From contig JAFKAC010000169.1 of assembly GCA_025766275.1 (NCBI GenBank), positions 28,956 through 92,955 of the forward strand: 64,000 nucleotides of DNA, in the 5' to 3' direction. The translations under genes were made by a program, and so were the position numbers. The notes under the pieces were generated by a model, which saw nothing but the letters and a program-made list of their open reading frames with translations, made no database searches and was not told the origin of the DNA. Numbering within the stretch: the stretch's first letter is position 1; every line of letters begins with the position of its first letter. This stretch comes from Lactarius indigo (Eukaryota; Basidiomycota; Agaricomycetes; Russulales; Russulaceae). Positions 57,101 through 64,000 of the stretch are shown in pieces.

Positions 57101-59034
57101 CGCTGGACTCTTTAACCTTCACTCCCTAAAGAGGCAAGTCGTCAGGGATTTAGGCAATAAGTGAGAGGTTATGACGTACTCTGGCGAGTATGCAGTCAAA
57201 AGCGTCCGCAAGAAGCTTTGGACCCGAAGGAAGCTCACACATCCTGTCCTGCCTCGCAACATGATCCGGATCGTCTGGGTTATACTCTCGCAAAAACTCT
57301 ACTCCATACATAAATTTGGACATCCGAGCTGACACATGGTGGTCACAATAAAAGCCGATCGCACCGTCTGCGACAGCTTTGGACCTATGTTATACGTGAG
57401 TCCCGTATTTTAGCAGCAAGCAAAGGAGCTGACGTCTGGTTGTCTGGTCTGCTCACAGTGACGCCCAGAGGGGCGAGGCGCTCTTGCAACTGGCCGAATA
57501 ACCAAGGGCTTGCAGCGAATCCGCCGACCAGCCAGACCGACTGAAAACTATCACTTCAACACGAACAAGGGCATCTTAAGGCAACGCTACCTTCACAAAA
57601 CCACCTGTAGTCTCTACCTGGTGTGTTATTGAGTTAATGGCAGCTTCTATCGACGGCTCGAAAAGCTCTGCGACTTCAGCCCTGGATAGGTCTTAGCTTA
57701 GTGCAAATAGCACAGAAAGAGACCCTCACCCCGTCAGCTTTAGCTGACCTTGACGGATACCGGCAGCAAGGTCTTTATCAAGAGGTGAACCGAACTGTAC
57801 ATATTGCGGCTCTTTCTTGTCACGGAACAGACGCTTAGTCGTCTCATCGAAGCGCTTGGTGATATGTTCGAGGGAGTCAGGAGTACCGTATTTGGAACTA
57901 CGAAGCTTGTCTTACATAGAGATGAGGGGGTATAACAGAGCAATGAGTTAGAGATTGACCAACCTTCAAAGAAGGCGCGAGCCCTCCGACTAACGAACAC
58001 AGATCCAGCAAAAACGCCTGAAAAAAGGGTGAACACAGCTTCAAGTGCCATGTGAACGATTACGCACAGTCTGGAGGGGCAATCTCTTCCATAACGAGGG
58101 GTGCAGTTCCCCGTACCGCATAGGAGCTGATATCTAGCGTCCCTCCCCCAGCGTCAGCAACAAGAAAACCATTTCCCGAGTATCCCTAAATTTTTGGTGA
58201 CAGTCGTGACTTTAATATAAAGAGAGTTGGACAAGGCACGCACTGTGAGCATCTCTTTGGCGAGACCATTCAAAACGCAGGCATGCAAACTAGCCTCTCC
58301 TTCAGTGACAAATCGTATTCGGGCCTTTCCAGCATCCGTATCGGGAATAAGGCCACCATGAACTGCGGCTCTACGCATTTTGGTCTGCTGGGCGCCTTCC
58401 CAGCCGTTCGGATGGCTGAGGACGACTTGAAGGTCATCTTCCACAGCACGCCATAATGCAGAGCCACCGGCGTGGGTGTCGATAATAAAACTTTTTGTAC
58501 AGCGGAAGAGATAGCCGAGGTATTCCCCGAATACTTCCACAGCAGATTTGCCCTTGGGAAGAGATGGCAGTCGCATCCCATTCATTTTGAGTTTCATGCT
58601 CTGAGGCCTCAGCCGAAGCTTGAATCTGGGGGTGACGGCATGGAACAACCGACAACCAGAGGATGCGATAGAGTACTAACAGTTCTGCCTTGGTCCAACC
58701 TTCATCCTCGGCGAGATCGACGATTGCAGTGCTGTCAGCTTCCGCTCCGGCAACTTTCATGTTGCCGTCTTGATCGTAAAACATGATCGTCGGTATTTTG
58801 TAGCTACCCGCGACATGCTCCTGTCCGGGATACCTAATAAACAGGGGATGAGAGGAATAGATCGGAGGGAGTGAACGGTAATATGCACCGAGTGACGCCG
58901 TGGATCTTTGGAATCTCGTTTGGTTCAAGGATCGCATATGAGACACCGCTGAAAGTTGTGCCGACATCAAAAGCAAGCACGAGGGAACGTGTATTCCCAC
59001 TGTAAGGTTTACGGGTGTCGCTGGTGACGGTCAT
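54194..59034 (-). CDS. Hsp70-like (HSPA12-type) ATPase with ~830-residue disordered tail
   Basis: The N-terminal exons code an actin-fold Hsp70-like ATPase: phosphate-1 loop AFDVGTTFSGVSYAIL near residue 25, phosphate-2 loop VADAGGGTLDISSY, and adenosine loop VWLVGGFAASPWLFGQL. The following HSPA12-like end has KPGRNGKTYWTIVFSVEIHF and FKARIKW. Exon borders fixed: 59034-58889, 58833-58681, 58625-58244, 58185-58068 and 58017-57964; further exons to about 56820. The peptide-binding domain of classic Hsp70 is absent, as in HSPA12 relatives. The last exon (56690-54194) continues in frame from GPASIIYNEGG into a long Pro/Ser/Ala-rich region with a duplicated block (RVPTKPPTRA twice), a Gly/Trp-rich part (GGWGFGNKNKSK), GAPQE repeats and a Lys-rich end (GGKKKKKRK). 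Role of the tail unknown. One junction near 57900-57964 could not be reconciled by eye. Confidence 0.83.
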
Positions 59035-59426
59035 GAGGGACCGTTACCTGGTGTGTGACGAGAGGGCGAGTGAAGATGAGAGAAGGAAAAAGAAGGAGGG
59101 GAAGGGGCGCGTGTATGCGTGTATGCGCGTGGGAGTGTAAAAAGGGGGAGATAAAGAAAGATCTCGGAGAAGACATATTAGAGAAACGTGGTGAATGGAA
59201 CGAGGCCAAAGTGTGCCATTCATGGAAAGATAGATCATTCGATCCGGCCGGTGTCTCGGCCTCGCGCAATTCAGACTCAAGGCCACTCGAGGTCACGGTG
59301 ATGCCGCATTTACACCCTTTTCACATCGCCGCACTTTCCTGTCCTGCCAGGCTCTATCACCCTTCAAAAAGCAATACAATCCTTCCTAATTACTGTGCGC
59401 TGGATCGCTCACTTTCCCCACCCATT

Positions 59427-61173
59427 ATGATTCCTCTCAAGGCTAACATCCAGGTCCAGGTACCCAAAGGAACCACCGTCGAGCTCTTTGCGCTCAGGAA
59501 ACCCTTTGCTTCTCTCATCTCTTCCGATAGGAGTAAAGACGGCACCCCTCATCGTGCCCACAGCCTCCCCCCTCCCCCTTCCCAATCAGACAATCTGGCT
59601 CGCGGTCGTGCTGCTGGACGCAGGCGTAGAGGTGGTGACCAGTCATCCCCCTCTGTTTCTACAGAGCGCTCTTCAATCGGCAAACCTAACCATTCCCCTC
59701 AACCATCTCGTGTGGAACCTTCTAATGCTATTGTTGCTTCCCTACGCAGCGAGCTCGACGCTACCCGCTCAGAGCTTACGAGGTCCCAATCAGACGCCAC
59801 AAAGCTGGCCGAGAAGTATCGCATCCTAGAGCGGGTTCTCCAGGACGCTAAGGATGCCCTCCGATCTCGTGATAAACAGATAGAGGATCTCAAGCGTGAG
59901 AGGGACTTTGCCATGGCAGACCGCCGATCCCGTGGTCCGGTCAGAGATTTTGACCGCCGCGCCCTCAGGTACGACGCTCGCCGTTCAAGCGGTACACGTA
60001 GCCCCAGCAGTAGGACTGCTTACGACTCCGACCATGACCACGACCTTGACGAACTCTCCCTTATGAAATCAGCCAGCCCGTTCCGTGGGCGCGGGCGCCG
60101 AAACAAATCTCTTCCTCCGGTTCCCGGACCTCGCGTCGTCACAGCTACATATGATGACGGCTGCCCTCCCCCCGGTCTCGAGGTCTTTCTCACAAAAACG
60201 GATTCTTGTTCAGGCGCACAAGTCATCCAAGCAGTTCAAGACCTCAATACGGAGATTATACAACTTGCCGCGGGGGCGACGGAGAATGTGACTTTTCAGG
60301 GTCGTGACAAGACGCCACAAGCGCGCATGAATCAAGCCAATAAGGGTGTTACTTCAAGATTAGGCGCTGCCTTTGCCGGCCTCCTCGTGTCAAGAGACCA
60401 CTCAGAAGAGCCCGCCCTCCTCCAGTTTGGCCTGCAGGCATGCGTTGCAACCTGTGTTGCCCGTCTTCTAGGTGTTTTCTGTGTTGGACTACCCCTGGCG
60501 ACCAATGAGCTGTTCCTCCAGCTGCATACCCGCCTACATGCAACAGGTATGTTATGTCACTAATACCTTGCCTTAAGCACCCTGCCCCTTCCACTTCGCA
60601 CTTGCCACTATTCCGCTTACTGAAACGTCGCTGGGGCACTTGTCAGAGCCTCAAGCAACTTCTTCACGTTGGCGCGCTCTCACGCTTGCCCACCTTCGCG
60701 TACTCAACCCGCGGATCGAGGAAGCAGCAGTACATGATTTTATCACGCAAATCCTACGCGCCTGGGCGGACGTTCTCGTCCTTTGTGGTTGTGCACCCTC
60801 CGAGCTCACGCTGGACGCATTACGGTCTCGCTACGGACCACAGACGCAACGTGTGGTTCGCTCAGCGTGTGCCCTTGCGCAGGTGTTGCACGAGGAGGTC
60901 ATGTCGACAAATTTCGAAGTGATTCTCGCGAAGCAGGGACACGAATTTGACGCATCTTTCATGACCAACGCGTTTGGTACATTTGGGGAGGCGTCCGGTA
61001 CTGTTCTGTGTTCTACGGAGCTCGGTTTAAGGTGTTCAACAAAGAAGAACGCAAGAGCCGCGGCGGACGGATTGGTTGAAGGGACCGTCGACCAGACGAT
61101 GTTATTGTTACCAAAGGTCATTTTAGAAGGGGTAGCGGATCTTCTGGATGGGAAGGGTCGGGCAGATGATTGA
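59427..61173 (+). CDS. Orphan coiled-coil protein, family A copy 2
   Basis: Paralogue of the gene at 38163-39887; family not recognised. Exons 59427-60546 and 60647-61173 (intron 60547-60646, phase 1) give 548 residues. Start MIPLKANIQVQVPKGTTVEL was chosen; an in-frame ATG at 59301 would add 42 residues with poor protein character. Ser/Arg-rich N-terminal third; coiled coil at about 95-165 (ATRSELTRSQSDATKLAEKY, LRSRDKQIEDLKRERDFAM). The shared domain opens FLTKTDSCSGAQVIQAVQDL and, after the splice (EPQATSSRWR), runs through ILRAWADVLVLCGCAP, NFEVILAK and LLLPKVILEGVADLL. Unlike copy 1 it has no Ser/Pro insert after the intron, so its second exon is shorter. Divergent from the Hsp70-like gene, 392 bp apart. 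Function unknown. Confidence 0.83.
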
Positions 61174-61368
61174 TTCAACGGAACACCTATTCGGAACTGG
61201 AGGGACATCTCGGCCATTTACCTTTTTTTTTTTTTACTTTTACTTTTTTCATTGTATACCGTGACGACCAAGTTGATATCCACATTACTTGCATGAGGAA
61301 GTCCAGAAATACTGTAATGTATATATGTATCTTCGTATCTGCACACTTCCTAACTTAGGCACCAGTCC

Positions 61369-62732
61369 ATGCCACTCTGCACCAACTGTGCCGAAACAGT
61401 AGCCTACCTGTACACGCTCTATCACTCCGTCAACAACGTCAGATTAGAACAGTGTGTTCGTATGCATTTCCTCCCTCCTTTGACACCCCTCACCATGCTG
61501 GTTTGTTGCAGCCGTCGTGTCGCGCACCTGCGGATGCCTACGTCGAACATGACCCACTCGTCATCGCACTAGATCTCATTCTCCTTAAGCGTGGGGTCTA
61601 CAGGCACTTACTCTTCAATCGCGGGACCCCTCCCAGGAAGTTGGACCAAAATGCGCGGGGATACGATCGATTGAGGGAACAGAGTCCAGAGGATAAATTC
61701 GCGGAGGATAGGAATAGGGAAATGGTGAGAGTCAGTTCGTATCTGAGCTTTTGACTGGCTGCTTCATCTACTAGACCCGTCGATGGTTGATCATACGCAT
61801 TGGTGCGGGCGTCGTGCTTGTGGATTCACGTAGGTTCATTCGTGCACTTCTGGCCTTCTAAGTGGTGATCGATGATCACTGGCGCTGCAGTTGTGCGATG
61901 GTCGCGTATCCGTACGATTCTCTACAGCCTTTCTTTGTCTCCAGCTGTCATATCTTACGACCCTTAGGTAGCAACAGCCCCCTACTCAAACTGGAATCCA
62001 GTTCGTGGATAGACAATGGAGAAGCCTCTGCGTTCCTACGCATCCTATTGGGCAGCTTTGTAGGTATGTGCGTTAAGGAGTTCGGGAGGAATTACTTCTC
62101 TGACCTCCCGTATGAGCACAGAAACGACCACGTTCCATGGTGGGATCACGTTGGCTTCCATTCTCATGCTCACAGCTCTCGACTGGGTCGCAAGGTGGCA
62201 AAAGCGTTCGAACCCACCGTCTAGCATCCGCCAACAGCTCAGGCAAGTTCCCGTGTTCCACTCGACCTATGCATCTCTTACAAGAACCGGGCACCCAGAT
62301 ACTCACACATTCTCTTTGTCTGTTCTATTCTTCGTTCACGAAGTTTATGCTTCTCGCGGTCTTGTCGGTCTGGGGATCGCAAGCGCAGAAGGACATCCCT
62401 CCTCCCACGTACGTGTACAATATGCCACTAGACAGCCAGCTCTGGCATCTTTGGACGATGATGTTTTGGATCGGACGTGGCTAGTGCGTAACCTATTGGG
62501 AGGCATGTCTACTGGGTTCGGGTTACGAGGTGTGTGTCGTGCTTTTCTTCGGTCCCATAGAATTGTACAGGTTCTGATATTTTCCAAGTGGTGTTGGACT
62601 GCCATCCATTTTTACCACCCTTGTCATTTCTCGGGTTGGGCGTTCAAAACTGGCGTTGTCAGTCTCGTGAGGGACTTCATTGGCCCAGGCAACGGCGTCG
62701 AAGAGACATGGCTCGCATATAGCATTCCTTGA
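61369..62732 (+). pseudogene. ARV1-like lipid homeostasis gene with disturbed frame
   Basis: ARV1 is an ER membrane protein needed for sterol and GPI-precursor handling. The start MPLCTNCAETVAYLYTLYHS, then CPSCRAPADAYVEHDPLVIA after an intron, gives the two CxxC pairs of the Arv1 homology domain, followed by LILLKRGVYRHLLFNRG, a close match to the family. Further family-like blocks follow: ILYSLSLSPAVISY, RILLGSFV spliced to ETTTFHGGITLASILML, YSSFTKFMLLAVLSVWG, LDDDVLDRTWLVRNLLGGMS, VVLDCHP and GWAFKTGVVSLVRDFIG. These are not all in one frame: shifts that no plausible intron explains occur near 61960, 62420 and 62610. Either the gene is decaying, the assembly has single-base indels, or very short introns are used. 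Family call good; integrity doubtful. Confidence 0.72.
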
Positions 62733-62799
62733 ACCGCCGGTATTGCGACGAACTTGAATCTGATTTGATTGATCTTTCCTTTTTCTGTCGGATGGTCGT

Positions 62800-64000
62800 C
62801 CTCGTGTTAGACTTTCGTTCTAGAAAATCGTTATCGGAGAAGTTACAAGATGACCGCGTTACGCTGTATCTATACACGGAATGCGCTAAGACCCACGGAA
62901 ATGCGTTGCACCGGTCGGCGCGCCTTGTTTTCGATATTAACTCAACATATCCCTACGAACTTCTAATACCAAATCTAATGTCAAATGGACGATAGCTGCG
63001 GTGACAAATTTCTGGAAGGCTAATTGGCGTGTGGGCAATTATTAAGTGTATGTGATACACTTCTTTTCCATTTCATTTCATTGGCGAGAAGAGCGATAAC
63101 TTGAACCTCAAGGGGCCGAACAGCTGGATCCTCCCATTAACGTCACTGTCTGGAGCATCTTTATTCACCTGTCGACCGTTTACAGATATTGCGAGGATAG
63201 AATACTGAATAAAACACGAAGGTGTCGTCTTTCTGTCATATCTAACACGGTGGACGTGGACGGATTTTGACTAAACCTTCGTTCCATCCGCCTGACACTC
63301 TATCGGCCCTGCCCTGTTCAGATGCGGCATCTTCCTAATTTCACAACATCGCGGTCCAGCTCTTCGAACATATTACAGAATTTTAGCTGATACGGACTAA
63401 CTACAAGTTAAATTCAGAAGGTCCCTATTCTCGATCCTGGTCCTGGTTAAATTTGGGGTGTCGTGTTCCTGACTGGGTTCACAAGGCGTGCATTTCGTGG
63501 CGCTCGTTACACCGCGGCAGGACGGGCGACCAATAGAAATGGCACTGTGACCCTTGATCGTGAACAAGCACTGTATCGGGGAGATAAGGTTCGTATATCA
63601 CAGGTCTTTAATTGCGACTTACAGTCGTGGAAAGGCGCTCTTTCTCTTTTTCGTAGGTGACCGGACCCCGCATTACGCCCACCATTCTGGAAGACTCCGT
63701 TCTGGAACGTCTGTGGGGAAATTAATCGCTGTAAGGATGGATTCAAGTTCACATGGAATCCACCGGCGCACGATTTGTTTTGAATCACAAGCCACGTGTG
63801 TGAGTTTAGCGCGTTCCACCGAAGTCACTTCGTAGACCATGTATGTTTCTAGGGTCGCAGCCTTTTCTCACTCGAATGTCGCACCGCGACAAAGAAAACC
63901 CGGTTGAATTACGGCCATGGCGCCACGATGTTCGAGCCGACGGGCTTCCATGACGCAATTCCAGACGCATTGCTCAAGTGGGCACCACTTGCAACTCTGG
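62800..64000. other. No gene recognised to the window end
   Basis: Frames here are short and lack motifs, codon bias or convincing splice sites on either strand. It may be intergenic or the 3' end of a gene beyond the window. Confidence 0.4.

Noticed and set aside
58434..59000. 188-residue frame over the start of the Hsp70-like gene
   Set aside because: It reads through introns in a different frame; the spliced exons with the Hsp70 phosphate loops explain the region.

Overview
The window reads as nuclear DNA of a filamentous basidiomycete, most likely an Agaricomycete. The reasons are short introns (about 50-105 nt, GT-AG with one clear GC-AG), densely packed divergent housekeeping genes, a chromodomain Ty3/gypsy element, and Hsp70-like and SUN proteins of the fungal type. 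A Rhizoctonia/Ceratobasidium-like (Cantharellales) source is my guess; nothing in the sequence proves it.

Layout. (1) 1-2300: two ordinary + strand genes, a peroxisomal SCP2-type sterol carrier protein and the RNA polymerase III repressor MAF1. (2) 2.9-36.3 kb: a nested transposon block with almost no host coding sequence. A hAT terminus and a LINE scrap are followed by a decayed chromovirus-type Ty3/gypsy element (copy 1, 3368-7696) carrying a solo LTR. Copy 1 abuts a large hAT transposon (7697-28410) with a readable, intron-containing transposase gene. Inside the hAT sits a nearly intact gypsy element (copy 2, 8744-23036, target duplication GGGTG). Inside copy 2 sits an intact Ty1/copia element (13200-19538, target duplication AATAG) whose two LTRs look identical. 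To the right lie an LTR fragment, a second decayed gypsy pol with a copia solo LTR, a candidate truncated LTR element, and a decayed pogo/Tigger-like transposon (31895-36323) holding three solo LTRs, each with its own 5-bp duplication. (3) 37.9-62.7 kb: a gene-dense host block with a coiled-coil orphan protein, a small orphan, a mitochondrial-type small protein, PP2A catalytic subunit, CCT epsilon, proline iminopeptidase, a Sec14/CRAL-TRIO protein, a SUN-domain nuclear envelope protein, an Hsp70-like ATPase with a very long disordered tail, a paralogue of the first orphan, and an ARV1-like gene whose frame is disturbed. (4) 62.8-64 kb: nothing recognised.

How the parts relate. The host genes are housekeeping functions (lipid handling: SCP2, Sec14, ARV1; protein folding: CCT5, Hsp70-like; signalling: PP2A; Pol III control: MAF1; nuclear architecture: SUN) and do not form a pathway cluster. 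The transposon block gives a relative order of events: old gypsy copy 1 and pogo (decayed, CpG to TpG changes), then hAT, then gypsy copy 2 (LTRs one base apart by eye), then the copia element (LTRs identical by eye).

The most unusual items are: the roughly 480-residue extension after the chromodomain of gypsy copy 2, with a coiled coil and an array of zinc knuckles; the SCP2 gene whose peroxisomal signal is encoded only by the last 27-nt exon; the PP2A gene with an intron between its last codon and its stop; and a two-member orphan family that shares architecture and intron position.
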